Positions 35,411 through 44,918 are shown, counted from the stretch's first letter. The stretch is DNA of 64,000 nt from Polaromonas sp. YR568 (GCF_900116715.1 NZ_FPBM01000004.1:1-64000); one strand, 5' to 3'. The notes: generated by a model from the letters alone, not told the origin. Translations and numbers: made by a program.

Positions 35411-38140
35411 ATGAATAACAAGACCAAATTGGCTGTTGCGGCCGCGGTGACTTTGCTGGCGCTGGGTACAGCCGTCATTCTCGGCATCAACGGGAAGAAA
35501 GACGAAGCACCACCCCCAGCTGCTGCCGCAGCGGCGGCGCCGCTGGATACCGGCAAGATCCTCGCGGGCATGCAGGAGGTGCTGGCCGGCTACCGCAAGA
35601 TCATCGTGCTGTTTGCCGATGAGAAAACGCTGGCCGCCGGTGAGAAGGCCATGGCCAACCAGGTGGGCCAGGGGCTGTTTCATGAGAACCGTCAGCGCGT
35701 GGCGGAGCTTGAAACGCAGATGGCGGCCCTGGTGGCTTCGGGCAGCCCGCAGCGCTTTGATGCGCTGGCCGGCCTGCTGGACTACATCGAAAGCGACAAG
35801 AGTCTGTTCGACGCGGACCGGCTGGCCTTTCGCGAATTGCTGCGCAGCCTGCAGGCCGCCGTGGCGGCGGATTCTTCACTGCCGGCGATCAAGCTGCACA
35901 AGCGCATCGGTGAGGACCTGGACGCCCTGCTGGAGATAGAGCGCAATTACGAAAAGGAAATCCGCCTGGTCTTTGGCCGGTTTGAGCCGCGCGCCATCGA
36001 GCTCAAGCGCGAGCGCTGGGAGGACTATGTCGCCAGCCTGAAGAAGCTCTATGCGCGCGCGCAGATTTTGAAAGACTTCGGTGTGGTGATGCCTTATGCG
36101 GTGCCCAAGGCGCCGGCGCGCAAGGCCAAAGGTGAAGAAGAGGGCGAGGTGTTCGGCTACAGCCTGCCGCCCAAGACCATCGTGCTGACCTTTGATGACG
36201 GCCCACACGGCGTGTACACCAGCGAGATTGCCGCCATCCTCAAGCAGTATGGTGCGCCGGGCATCTTCTTTCAGGTGGGCAGCAACCTGGGCACGGTGGC
36301 GGCGGACGGCAAGACCAAGCTGGGCCCTCGCGCGGAGGTCAGCCGCAAGCTGCTGGAGGCAGGCCACACGCTGGCCAACCACAGCATGACGCATGCGCAA
36401 CTGTCAAAGCTCAACGGCCAGGGGCTCAAGTCGGAAGTGCTGGGCACCGACGATCTGCTCAAGGCGGTGGACGCGCGGCGTTCGCCGCTGTTCCGGTTTC
36501 CATACGGCGCGCGCAATGACGAGGGCCTGGACGTGCTGTCGGCCGCGCACCTGCGCTCGGTGATGTGGAACATCGATTCGCTGGACTGGGCCGACCCGGT
36601 GCCCAGCTCCATCGTGGAGCGCGTGCTGCGCACGGTGGACAAAGAGGGCCGCGGCATCATCCTGTTTCACGACATTCACGAGCGCACGGTGAAGGCGCTG
36701 CCCGCCATCCTGGACCGGCTGGTGGCCGAGGGCTACCAGTTTGCCGGTTGGGACGGCAATGGCTTTAGCGCCGCCAAGGGCAACGCCGCAGTGGCAACTC
36801 CGGTGGCGGCCAACCCGGGCTACAGCGATTCGTGGGCCATTGTGATCGGCATTGACGACTATGCGAGCTGGCCCAAGCTGCAATACGCGGTGCGTGATGC
36901 GCGAGCGATTCGCGAGACGCTGATCCAGCGCTTTGGCTTCAGCGCCGACCATGTGCTGTCGCTGGAGAACCGCGAAGCGACGCGCGCCGGCATCCTCGGG
37001 GCTTTTCACGACAAGCTGGCGCACAGCGGCATGAAGAAAAACGACAGGCTGTTTGTTTTCTTCGCCGGCCACGGCGCCACACGGCAGCTCAGCTCGGGCC
37101 GCGACCTGGGCTATATCATCCCGGCCGACTCGGACCCGAACAAACTCGCCACCGACGCGGTGCCCATGACCGAGCTGCAAAACATTGCCGAGAGCCTGAC
37201 GGCCAAGCATGTGCTGTTTGTGATGGACGCCTGCTACAGCGGGCTGGGCTTGACGCGTGGCGCGGGCCCCGGCAACTTCTTGCGCGACAACGCCAGGCGC
37301 CTGGGCCGGCAGATGCTGACAGCCGGTGGCGCCGACCAGCTGGTGGCCGACGGCGGGCCCAACGGGCACTCGGTCTTCACCTGGACGCTGCTGCAGGCGC
37401 TGGCCGGCAAGGCCGACCTGAATGGCGACGGCCTGATTACCGCAACCGAGCTGGCCGCCTATGTGGCGCCGGCGGTGGCGTCCGTGTCGCGCCAGACACC
37501 CGCCTTTGGCAGCCTGCCGGGCTCCGAAGGAGGCGATTTTGTCTTCGCGCTGCCGGCGGACGCGGAGTTTCTGAGCGCGCAGACAAGCCAGTTGTCGGGT
37601 GAAGCGATTGCGCTGAACAGCAAACTGGATGCAAGCCGCCAGCCAGCCCCCACACCAGTCGTCGTACCCACCGCCGGCAACGAGAGCCCCGTGGTTTTGG
37701 CCGCGTCGACCACCGTGGTGGTGAAAGACCTGCAAGGCGGAGAGCAAAAAATCGTCACACCGCTGGCCGTGCCCAGCTCTGCGCGCCAGCTGGCCCAGCG
37801 GGCCAACGACCGCGGCCTGCAGCTCTACAAGGAAAAGCAATATGCCGAAGCCGAGGTGCAGTTCACCGAAGCGCTGAAGCTGCGCCCCGACTTTGCGCTG
37901 GCGGCCAACAACCTGGGCTTTGTTTACTTCAAGCAGGACAAGTTCAAGGAGGCCGCGCGCTGGTTTGAGAACACGGTGAAGATAGACCCTTCACGCGCCA
38001 TTGCCTACCTGAACCTGGGCGATGCACACGCCAAGGCCGGAGACACCGAGAAAGCCCAGAAAGCCTTTCGCAACTACCTGGAGCTGGCGCCCACTGGGCC
38101 GGGCGCTGCCCACGCCAAGCAGCAGCTTGGGAAGGCCTGA
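35411..38140 (+). CDS. Membrane-anchored fusion: polysaccharide deacetylase, caspase-like peptidase with EF-hand loop, TPR repeats
   Basis: 909 residues. An N-terminal hydrophobic anchor (7-26) and a helical region (to about 230) are followed by a NodB domain with TFDDG (260-264), HSMTH (324-328), RFPYGAR (362-368) and LFHDIH (418-423). A C14 caspase-like domain (473-715) has its His in FAGHG (His554) and its Cys in DACYSG (Cys608). DLNGDGLITATE (669-680) is a perfect EF-hand loop. Two or more TPRs (798-890) end the protein. Both catalytic sites look intact, so it may modify envelope glycan and cut proteins in the periplasm, possibly under calcium control. Few relatives are known to me. Confidence 0.88.
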   Translation: MNNKTKLAVAAAVTLLALGTAVILGINGKKDEAPPPAAAAAAAPLDTGKILAGMQEVLAGYRKIIVLFADEKTLAAGEKAMANQVGQGLFHENRQRVAELETQMAALVASGSPQRFDALAGLLDYIESDKSLFDADRLAFRELLRSLQAAVAADSSLPAIKLHKRIGEDLDALLEIERNYEKEIRLVFGRFEPRAIELKRERWEDYVASLKKLYARAQILKDFGVVMPYAVPKAPARKAKGEEEGEVFGYSLPPKTIVLTFDDGPHGVYTSEIAAILKQYGAPGIFFQVGSNLGTVAADGKTKLGPRAEVSRKLLEAGHTLANHSMTHAQLSKLNGQGLKSEVLGTDDLLKAVDARRSPLFRFPYGARNDEGLDVLSAAHLRSVMWNIDSLDWADPVPSSIVERVLRTVDKEGRGIILFHDIHERTVKALPAILDRLVAEGYQFAGWDGNGFSAAKGNAAVATPVAANPGYSDSWAIVIGIDDYASWPKLQYAVRDARAIRETLIQRFGFSADHVLSLENREATRAGILGAFHDKLAHSGMKKNDRLFVFFAGHGATRQLSSGRDLGYIIPADSDPNKLATDAVPMTELQNIAESLTAKHVLFVMDACYSGLGLTRGAGPGNFLRDNARRLGRQMLTAGGADQLVADGGPNGHSVFTWTLLQALAGKADLNGDGLITATELAAYVAPAVASVSRQTPAFGSLPGSEGGDFVFALPADAEFLSAQTSQLSGEAIALNSKLDASRQPAPTPVVVPTAGNESPVVLAASTTVVVKDLQGGEQKIVTPLAVPSSARQLAQRANDRGLQLYKEKQYAEAEVQFTEALKLRPDFALAANNLGFVYFKQDKFKEAARWFENTVKIDPSRAIAYLNLGDAHAKAGDTEKAQKAFRNYLELAPTGPGAAHAKQQLGKA

Positions 38141-38153
38141 ACCCAGGGGCGGC

Positions 38154-39335
38154 ATGGGCCAGACACCAACATCCTCGCAACAGGTCGTCATCGTCGGCGG
38201 TGGCGTGATCGGCAGCGCCATTGCGTACTTCCTCGCGGTGCACCCGCGCTTTGACGGCAACATCACGGTGATTGAGCGCGACCCGACGTACACGCAGGCC
38301 TCATCGGCGTTGTCGGCCAGTTCGATACGGCAGCAGTTTTCGCAACCGGTGAATATTGCGGTATCGCAGTTCGGCATTGAGTTCTTGCGCAACATCCACC
38401 GGCACCTGGCGGTGGATGGCGACGTGCCTGATATTGGTTTGACGGAACGCGGCTATTTGTATTTGGCGACTGAGGCGGGTGCGGCCACCTTGCAAGAGAA
38501 CCACGCCACGCAGCGCGCGCAAGGCGTAGACGTGGCGCTGCTGACGCCGGCGGAGACACGGCAGCGCTTTCCGTGGCTGCAAGTCGACGACCTCGCGCTG
38601 GCGTCGCTGGGGCTTTCGGGTGAGGGCTGGTTTGACGGTTATGGTTTGCTGATGGCCTTCAAGCAAAAGGCGCGCAGCCTGGGTGTGCAGTATGTGAAGG
38701 CCGAGGCCACGGGCTTTGTGCATGGCGCGGGCCGCGTGACTGCGGTGGCGTTGCAGGGCGGCGAGCAGCTGCCTTGCGACTGGGCAGTGAACGCGGCAGG
38801 CGCGTGGGCGCGGCCGCTGCTGGCGGGCACGGGCTTTGACTTGCCGGTGTTTGGACGCAGGCGCTGTGTGTATGCGTTTGCCAGCCCCGCCAAAACACCG
38901 CATTGCCCGCTGGTGATTGATCCGGGCGGCCTGTGGTTCCGGCCCGAGGGTGATATCTGGATTTGCGGACTGCCGCCTGAGCAAGACGACAACGATGCGC
39001 CGCTCGACGTGGACCATGAACTCTTTGACAAAGCCTGGCTGACGCTGGCGCACCGGGTGCCGGGCTTTGAGGCGCTGCGCCTGCAGCGTGCCTGGGCCGG
39101 CTATTACGAATACAACACCCACGACCACAACGCGCTGCTGGGGCCGCACCCGCAACTGCCTAACTTGCTGCTGGCCAATGGCTTTAGCGGCCACGGCTTG
39201 CAGCAGTCACCTGCGGTGGGGCGCGGCCTGGCGGAGTGGATCGCAGAGGGCCGCTACACCAGCCTGGACTTGTCGCCGCTGGCGGCGCAGCGGCTGGTGC
39301 AGGGCACGGCTTTGCTGGAGAAGAACGTTATCTGA
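38154..39335 (+). CDS. FAD-dependent oxidoreductase, DAO family
   Basis: 393 residues. It opens with a Rossmann dinucleotide motif VVIVGGGVIGSAIAYFL (about 11-27) and ends in the DAO-type NLLLANGFSGHGLQQSPAVGR. The pattern matches sarcosine/glycine/D-amino-acid oxidase-like dehydrogenases, including the FOXRED1-like branch. The ATG at 38154 follows CAGGGGCGG; the longer frame from 38022 overlaps the fusion gene's end. It starts 13 bp after the fusion gene. Its substrate is probably an N-methylated or D-amino acid. Confidence 0.88.
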   Translation: MGQTPTSSQQVVIVGGGVIGSAIAYFLAVHPRFDGNITVIERDPTYTQASSALSASSIRQQFSQPVNIAVSQFGIEFLRNIHRHLAVDGDVPDIGLTERGYLYLATEAGAATLQENHATQRAQGVDVALLTPAETRQRFPWLQVDDLALASLGLSGEGWFDGYGLLMAFKQKARSLGVQYVKAEATGFVHGAGRVTAVALQGGEQLPCDWAVNAAGAWARPLLAGTGFDLPVFGRRRCVYAFASPAKTPHCPLVIDPGGLWFRPEGDIWICGLPPEQDDNDAPLDVDHELFDKAWLTLAHRVPGFEALRLQRAWAGYYEYNTHDHNALLGPHPQLPNLLLANGFSGHGLQQSPAVGRGLAEWIAEGRYTSLDLSPLAAQRLVQGTALLEKNVI

Positions 39336-40343
39336 TCAAACCGCAAAGAGCTTGCCGGTGAACACCCAGTGCAGCGTGCGCACGGTGAGTACCGCCAGTG
39401 CCACAGTCAACACCGCCAGCAACACGCCGGCCAGCCCGTGCAGCACCGCGCCGCCTTGCGCCTGGGCATAAACGATGGCGGCATTGGCCAGCGCAGCCAG
39501 CGGAAAGCTGATGGCCCACCAGCCTGGTGAGAAAGGCACGTCACGGCGGAACACCTTGGGCGACACGACCACCAGGACAAAGAGCGCGAAATAAAACAGC
39601 GCGCCGGCAAAGTGGTCGACATGGCCGAACACATTGACCCAGGCGAGAAAACCCACGGCAAAGGGTGCCATCAAAATCATCAGCGAAGGCCGCATGCGCA
39701 GGGGCAGCGGCTCGCCATGGGCCAGGCGGTGAACGATAAGCGTCCACAACACCAGCGCCACCATGGTGCCAACGGCCAGCGCGAGCAGATTGATTTCACC
39801 GGCCCAGGCCATGGGCATGTGGCCGCCGGTGACGCCGATGTCGAGCACACCGACGCCGGGGATGATCCACACCGGCAGCATATGGGCGGCGTCCAGCTTG
39901 CCCTTGAGCAGGCGGCTGCCGACCAGCAACGCGAGCGCAAGCGTCACCACCACGCCCACCGTCCACAGGCCCTGGGCAAACGCCTGGCCGTATGGCATTA
40001 GCACCGACGACAGCAGCAGCAAGGAGATGGCGAGCTGGCCGAAGAAGTTGCCGGTGACCGGGTCGGTGAATTCCTGGCGCACGGCATCGGGGTGCAGCGC
40101 GAGCTTGGCGAGGTAGCCGGCCGAGTGCGCGACGAACACGGCCAGCGCGAAGAAGCCCATAGCCTCGCCGATACCAGCGGGTGCGCCAAAGGCCGGCGCG
40201 GCCAGGCGCCAGGCGAGCGCCATGCCGGCCAGGCCCATGACGGCGCCGTAGAGGTTGATGGGCAACTGGCGGATGGAATATGAAGCGGAGGCGCCCGTGC
40301 CGGAAGCGGGGCCGGCTGCGATGGAGGCGGTGGTGGTGCTCAT
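39336..40343 (-). CDS. SLAC1/TehA-family membrane protein
   Basis: A 335-residue polytopic protein with about ten hydrophobic helices. Characteristic segments are INLYGAVMGLAGMALAWRLA at the first helix and the FSPGWWAISFPLAALANA pore-type helix near the C-terminus. The family comprises SLAC1-type anion channels and tellurite/C4-dicarboxylate (TDT) transporters. The stop abuts that of the convergent DAO gene with no gap. It diverges from a GlxA-type regulator, which may control it. Confidence 0.87.
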   Translation of the reverse strand: MSTTTASIAAGPASGTGASASYSIRQLPINLYGAVMGLAGMALAWRLAAPAFGAPAGIGEAMGFFALAVFVAHSAGYLAKLALHPDAVRQEFTDPVTGNFFGQLAISLLLLSSVLMPYGQAFAQGLWTVGVVVTLALALLVGSRLLKGKLDAAHMLPVWIIPGVGVLDIGVTGGHMPMAWAGEINLLALAVGTMVALVLWTLIVHRLAHGEPLPLRMRPSLMILMAPFAVGFLAWVNVFGHVDHFAGALFYFALFVLVVVSPKVFRRDVPFSPGWWAISFPLAALANAAIVYAQAQGGAVLHGLAGVLLAVLTVALAVLTVRTLHWVFTGKLFAV

Positions 40344-40459
40344 AAAAGCCTTTATGGAAATCGGAGAGAACTGGCCGAATTTGTCGTGTACGTTATTTTC
40401 GGCTATGCTGCCTTCTATTCAAGCCGGCAAAACCGGCGAATCCAGCCAAAGAGGCGCCC

Positions 40460-41437
40460 ATGTCAGCCACACACACCGTTTCCATCCTCGCCGTGCCGCG
40501 CGTCCAGCTGCTGGACGTGATCGGGCCGGCGGACGTCTTTGCCGAGGCGGCCCAGCAGCTGGGCAACCCGCGCGCCTACCGGCTGCAGTTGATCGGCACG
40601 CAGGCGGGCGACCTCAAAGGCAGCAACGGCATGCGCATGACGGTGGACAGCACCATCCAGACTCATCGCGGCCGCATAGACACCCTGCTGGTGGCCGGCA
40701 GCCCGCTGCCCGAAGAGCTGGCCGGCAGGGCCGAGACCAGCGCCTGGCTTCAACGCCAGGCGCGCTCGGTGCGGCGGCTGGGTTCGGTCTGCACGGGTGC
40801 TTTTTTGCTGGCCGAGGCGGGCCTGCTCGATGGCAAGCGCGTGGCGACGCACTGGAACTCGACCGAGCGGCTGGCCGCATGCTTTCCCGCCTTGCAGGTC
40901 GAGGCCGATGCCATCTACGTGAAGGACGGCAGCACCTACACCTCTGCCGGTGTGACGGCGGGCATGGACCTGGCGCTGCACCTGGTGGAGGAAGACCACG
41001 GGCGCGATGTTGCCCTGCGGGTGGCGCGCAAGATGGTGATGTTTTTGAAGCGGCCGGGCGGGCAGTCGCAGTTCAGCGCGCACCTGGCGGCGCAGACGGC
41101 CGACAAGTCGGTGGTGCGTGAGATCCAGGACTATGTGCTGGCGCACCTGGGCGCGGACCTCTCGGTGCCGGCGCTGTGCGAACGCGCCGCGATGAGCGAG
41201 CGCAACTTTGCGCGGGTCTTCCGCGCGGCGACAGGCGTGACGCCGGCGGGTTTTGTCGAAGCGGCGCGCATTGATGAAGCGCGCCGGCAAGTGGAGGCTT
41301 CCGACGTGCCGCTCAAAAAACTGGCCGACTCGCTGGGCTACGGCAATGTGGACGGCTTCAGACGCGCCTTCACGCGGCGGCTGGGTGTGAGCCCCAATGA
41401 CTACCGCAAGCGCTTTGCGGACCAGCGCGCGGGGTGA
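40460..41437 (+). CDS. GlxA-family regulator: DJ-1/PfpI domain plus AraC HTH
   Basis: 325 residues. The N-terminal class I glutamine-amidotransferase-like DJ-1/PfpI domain (about 5-190) includes the nucleophile elbow SVCTGAFLLAEAGLL. The AraC double HTH (about 220-318) has LCERAAMSERNFARVFRAATG and LADSLGYGNVDGFRRAFTRR. Such regulators control catabolic or transport genes; it diverges from the SLAC1/TehA-type gene 117 bp away. A REP-like pair follows its stop. Confidence 0.93.
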   Translation: MSATHTVSILAVPRVQLLDVIGPADVFAEAAQQLGNPRAYRLQLIGTQAGDLKGSNGMRMTVDSTIQTHRGRIDTLLVAGSPLPEELAGRAETSAWLQRQARSVRRLGSVCTGAFLLAEAGLLDGKRVATHWNSTERLAACFPALQVEADAIYVKDGSTYTSAGVTAGMDLALHLVEEDHGRDVALRVARKMVMFLKRPGGQSQFSAHLAAQTADKSVVREIQDYVLAHLGADLSVPALCERAAMSERNFARVFRAATGVTPAGFVEAARIDEARRQVEASDVPLKKLADSLGYGNVDGFRRAFTRRLGVSPNDYRKRFADQRAG

Positions 41438-41443
41438 TCTTGC

Positions 41444-41561
41444 TCCTTCCCCCGCTGGGGGAAGGTTGGGATGGGGGCTGTCGGCGGCTGATCCTTCGCC
41501 GCGCCTATTTGAAGGCCGGTTGGCCCCCACCCCAACCCTCCCCCAGCGGGGGAGGGAGTTG
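41444..41561. repeat. REP-like inverted pair
   Basis: Hairpin CCTTCCCCC-GCT-GGGGGAAGG, then TTGGGATGGGGGC. A reverse-oriented partner, CCCCCACCCCAACC followed by CCTCCCCC-AGC-GGGGGAGG, ends near 41561. Same family as at 19708, 20527 and 43801. Confidence 0.8.
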
Positions 41562-41597
41562 AGCCGGGGAAATCAGGCGTGAGCCGTATTGTTCGTC

Positions 41598-42617
41598 TTA
41601 CTTCTCACTGTCCAGATGCGCCATCTGCTCAGCCCCATAACGGGTGCCGGCAATCGCATCGGCCGGCAGCGCTGCTTCGATGCGCTGCAGGTCTTCGGCG
41701 CTGAGCGTGAGCTTGAGCGCGCCCAGCGATTCATCCAGCTGCTTCAGCGTGCGCGAGCCGACCAGCGCGACCATGTCGATACCCAGCGCCTTGCCGCGCG
41801 CGAGCACCCAGGCAATCGCCACCTGTGAGGCGGTGGCGCCCAGGCCGCCGGCCAGTTGCTGCAGCACATCGACAAGCTGCTGGTTCTTTGCCGCGTTGTC
41901 GCCGGTAAAGCGCGGCAGGTGGGCGCGGAAGTCGCCGGGCCCTGTAGGTTTGGAGCCTGACAGCAAGCCGCGCGACAGCACGCCGTAAGCGGTGACGCCT
42001 ATGCCCAGTTGCTTGAGAACGGGGAAGATCTGCGCCTCGGGCCCGCGGCTGATGAGTGAGTACTCGATCTGCAAGTCGCTGATGGGGTGCACCGCGTGCG
42101 CTTTTTTGATGGTGTCGACACCGACTTCGCTCAGGCCGATGTGGCGCACAAAGCCGGCTTTGACCATGTCGGCCATGGCGCCAATCGTGTCTTCAATCGG
42201 CACGTTGGGGTCCAGCCGCGCGATGCGGTAGATGTCGATGTGGTCGGTGCCCAAGCGCTGCAGCGTGTAGGCCAGGAAGTTTTTGACGGCGGCGGGCCGG
42301 CCGTCCATACCGATCCAGCCGGCGCTGGGGTCGCGCAGCGCGCCGAACTTGACGGAGATCAGCGCTTCGTCGCGCCGGCCCTTGAGCGCGCGGCCTATCA
42401 GCATTTCGTTGTGGCCCATGCCGTAGAAGTCGCCGGTGTCGATGAGGTTAACGCCGGCGTCTAACGCTGCGTGGATGGTGGCGATGCTTGCGGCTTCGTC
42501 GTTGGCGCCATACATGCCCGACATGCCCATCGCGCCCAGGCTGATGGCCGAGACGGATTGCGGGCCGCGAAAGCCGAGGCGGGTGGAGGAGAGAGTGGCA
42601 ACAGGAGTGGTAGTCAT
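41598..42617 (-). CDS. Aldo/keto reductase with catalytic His replaced
   Basis: 339 residues of the AKR superfamily. Asp60, Tyr65 (DFYG) and Lys90 (VKFG) of the tetrad are present, but the position that is His in the sister protein at 27670 (YYQHRVD) reads YRIARLD, with Ala133 at the tetrad position; the DNA here is unambiguous. It may be a family trait rather than decay, since the rest of the barrel is intact. The ATG at 42617 is used; the 135-base open extension is AT-rich and non-coding. It diverges from a LysR gene. Confidence 0.88.
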   Translation of the reverse strand: MTTTPVATLSSTRLGFRGPQSVSAISLGAMGMSGMYGANDEAASIATIHAALDAGVNLIDTGDFYGMGHNEMLIGRALKGRRDEALISVKFGALRDPSAGWIGMDGRPAAVKNFLAYTLQRLGTDHIDIYRIARLDPNVPIEDTIGAMADMVKAGFVRHIGLSEVGVDTIKKAHAVHPISDLQIEYSLISRGPEAQIFPVLKQLGIGVTAYGVLSRGLLSGSKPTGPGDFRAHLPRFTGDNAAKNQQLVDVLQQLAGGLGATASQVAIAWVLARGKALGIDMVALVGSRTLKQLDESLGALKLTLSAEDLQRIEAALPADAIAGTRYGAEQMAHLDSEK

Positions 42618-42778
42618 TGGGGAGCCTTTTCGTGAATTCGGAATCAATGCAGGGGTGGAGAGATCAATGAAGCGGTAGAAGGACTGTATTGATTTCAAAT
42701 AGAAGAATAAACTGCTGTATTTCAAAATAACTGTTACTAATTTCAAGAACATTCAAGAACAAAAAGGGTGAGCACAAC

Positions 42779-43708
42779 ATGAGCGTTGACCGCTACAGAG
42801 CAATGGAAGTGTTTAACCAGGTGGTGGAGCTGGGCAGCTTTACCGCCGCCGCCACGGCGCTGCACATGCCCAAGGCCCGCGTGACCACAACCGTGCAGGA
42901 GCTGGAAGCGCACCTGGGTGTGCGCCTGCTGAACCGCACCACGCGCCGGCTGAACCTGACGGACGACGGCGCGCTGTACCACCAGCGCGCGATGGCCATG
43001 CTGCAGGACATGGGCGAGCTGGAGGGCACGCTGCGGCGCGCCGTGGCTACGCCGGCCGGGCGGCTGCGGGTGGATGTGCCGGCCGCCGTGGGCCGGCATG
43101 TGATCTCACCGGCGCTGCCGGAGTTTTTTAAACGCTACCCCGACATGGTGCTGGAACTGGGCAGCAGCGACAGGCCGGTGGACCTGGTGGCCGAGGGCGT
43201 GGACTGCGTGATACGCGGCGGCCTGCTGCACGACGAGACACTGGTGGCGCGGCCGCTGGGCCGGCTCAAGGTGGTGACCTGCGCCGCGCCTTCTTACCTG
43301 GCGCAGCACGGCACACCGCAGACGCTGGAAGACCTGGAGCAGCACCGCTTTGTGAACTTTCACTCGGCCAAGACAGGCCGGGTGTTTCCCTTCGAATTTG
43401 CCAAAGGCAAGGATGTGCGGCAGATACACCGCCCGCACTGGGTAAGCTGCAACGACGCCGACAGCCACATGGGCGCGGTGCTGGCCGGCCTGGGCCTTGC
43501 GCAGCCGCCGCTGACGCGCCGCACCTGCGCGCTGCTGGCCAGCGGCGAGCTGGTGCGCGTGCTGCCCGACTGGCAGCCCGAAGACCTGGCGATGGTGGTG
43601 ATGTACCCGCGCAACCGCCACCTGACGGCCAAGGTGCGGGCCTTTGCCGACTGGGTGGCCGAGGTGTTCAAGGCTGAATTTGCGGCGGGGGCGGGGTATT
43701 ACCCATAA
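42779..43708 (+). CDS. LysR-family transcriptional regulator
   Basis: 309 residues. Winged HTH at about 5-62 (VFNQVVELGSFTAAATALHM, then RVTTTVQELEAHLGVRLLNR), followed by an effector domain typical of the large CrgA/DsdC-like group. It is divergent from the aldo/keto reductase across about 160 bp of AT-rich DNA that has three ATTTCAA motifs, possible regulator contact sites. Confidence 0.93.
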   Translation: MSVDRYRAMEVFNQVVELGSFTAAATALHMPKARVTTTVQELEAHLGVRLLNRTTRRLNLTDDGALYHQRAMAMLQDMGELEGTLRRAVATPAGRLRVDVPAAVGRHVISPALPEFFKRYPDMVLELGSSDRPVDLVAEGVDCVIRGGLLHDETLVARPLGRLKVVTCAAPSYLAQHGTPQTLEDLEQHRFVNFHSAKTGRVFPFEFAKGKDVRQIHRPHWVSCNDADSHMGAVLAGLGLAQPPLTRRTCALLASGELVRVLPDWQPEDLAMVVMYPRNRHLTAKVRAFADWVAEVFKAEFAAGAGYYP

Positions 43709-43800
43709 GGCGCCGTCATACGTCAGCTGTCTTTTCAGTAGCGCATGGCCAAGGCAAATATTGGATTGGTGATTAATTTCACTTAAACCCGGATTTACTC

Positions 43801-43912
43801 CTTCTCCCTCTGGGAGAAGGTGGGGATGAGGGCTGTCGGCACTTGGAGTTTGAGCTGCGTATACCTGCGAGGCCGCCGGCCCTCACCCTAACCCTCTCCC
43901 AGAGGGAGAGGG
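43801..43912. repeat. REP-like inverted pair
   Basis: CTTCTCCC-TCT-GGGAGAAG (43801-43819), then GTGGGGATGAGGGC, and in reverse GCCCTCACCCTAACCCT... ending CCCTCTCCC-AGA-GGGAGAGGG (43892-43912). It fills most of the 235-bp gap between the LysR and protease genes. Confidence 0.8.
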
Positions 43913-43943
43913 AGCAAGAGGGGAAAGAGGCAACTGACCGGCC

Positions 43944-44918
43944 TCAGCGGGCCGGCTGCTGCTTGCCCCACACCACGGTGCCGTTGACGGCGTAGACGGC
44001 GCAGGTGATCTTCTTTTGCGCGCAGCCGGTGAGCTGCTCGTTCAGGCCGGCCAGGCTGGTGACGGTGCCGAAGTGGCCGTCGCCGGTGATCAAAAAAGCG
44101 CGCGGCTGCGACTGCAGCAAAAACTGTTTGTAGGCCAGGCGCAGCGCGGCCGGGTCGCTGCCGCCGCCCAGCACGGGCAGGGCCGCATCGTTCTCCAGAT
44201 CGGCATGGCCCGAGGGCGTGGGCTCGCCGTTGGCGCCCATCACCACACCCAGGTTTTTCAGGCGCTCGCGCCACTGCACAAGTTCGGCGTCTATGCGCTG
44301 GGGCAGCTCCATCACCAGCTGCGCGGGGTAGGCAAAGCCCAGGTTCTCGCCGCCGGGCGAGATGTTGATGGTCACGCCCATCAGGCGCGCCTCAACATCA
44401 AACAAACCGCCGCCACTGGAACCTGCCGAGATGGAGGCCGAGGTCTGGATGGTGGGCAGGTTGCTGGTGGCGTTGGCGCGCAGGGACGACACCAGGCCCT
44501 CAGACAGTGTGAGCTCCAGCCCGTGCGGGCTGCCGATGGCATAGGCCTTGGCGCCCACCTGCACGGTGCTGATGGGTGCGATGGCCACGGGCGTGAGCGC
44601 CACGCCCGGCTCGGCGTGCAGCACGCAGAGGTCGTGCTCGGGCACCGGGTCGCGTGTGATGCGGATGACTTTGACTTCGCGCTGCAGCTGCGTGAGCTTG
44701 ACGGTGATGGCCTTGGTGACCACATGGCAGGCCGTGACCAGCAGGTTGGGCGTGATGGCCACCGCGCTGCCGATGCCGGCCTGGTTGTTGCCGAGGTCCG
44801 CCTTGACCGTCCACACGGCGGGTGCTGCACGCTTGAAGATATCTTCGGGCTCCAGCGCGAACGCGCTGGTGGCTAAGGCCGTGGCGGCAAGGACGATCAG
44901 CAGGCGGGCAGTCTTCAT
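43944..44918 (-). CDS. Exported trypsin-like serine protease (S1C type, no PDZ)
   Basis: 324 residues with a signal peptide (about 1-21, ending FA). A chymotrypsin-like domain carries His65 (TACHVV), Asp96 (PEHDLCVL) and Ser168 (AGSSGG), a complete triad of the HtrA/DegP type. No PDZ domain follows; the roughly 100-residue C-terminal part is unassigned and has two Cys (GCAQKKITCAV) that may be bridged. A periplasmic quality-control or processing protease is likely. The ATG at 44918 gives a proper signal peptide; 44972 would not. Confidence 0.85.
   Translation of the reverse strand: MKTARLLIVLAATALATSAFALEPEDIFKRAAPAVWTVKADLGNNQAGIGSAVAITPNLLVTACHVVTKAITVKLTQLQREVKVIRITRDPVPEHDLCVLHAEPGVALTPVAIAPISTVQVGAKAYAIGSPHGLELTLSEGLVSSLRANATSNLPTIQTSASISAGSSGGGLFDVEARLMGVTINISPGGENLGFAYPAQLVMELPQRIDAELVQWRERLKNLGVVMGANGEPTPSGHADLENDAALPVLGGGSDPAALRLAYKQFLLQSQPRAFLITGDGHFGTVTSLAGLNEQLTGCAQKKITCAVYAVNGTVVWGKQQPAR

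Noticed and set aside
36404..37840. 478-residue minus-strand frame
   Set aside because: Shadow of the deacetylase-caspase fusion; no recognisable domain.
42617..42779. Specific LysR box in the aldo/keto reductase-LysR gap
   Set aside because: Three ATTTCAA motifs are seen but no clear T-N11-A dyad; too weak to list as a site.
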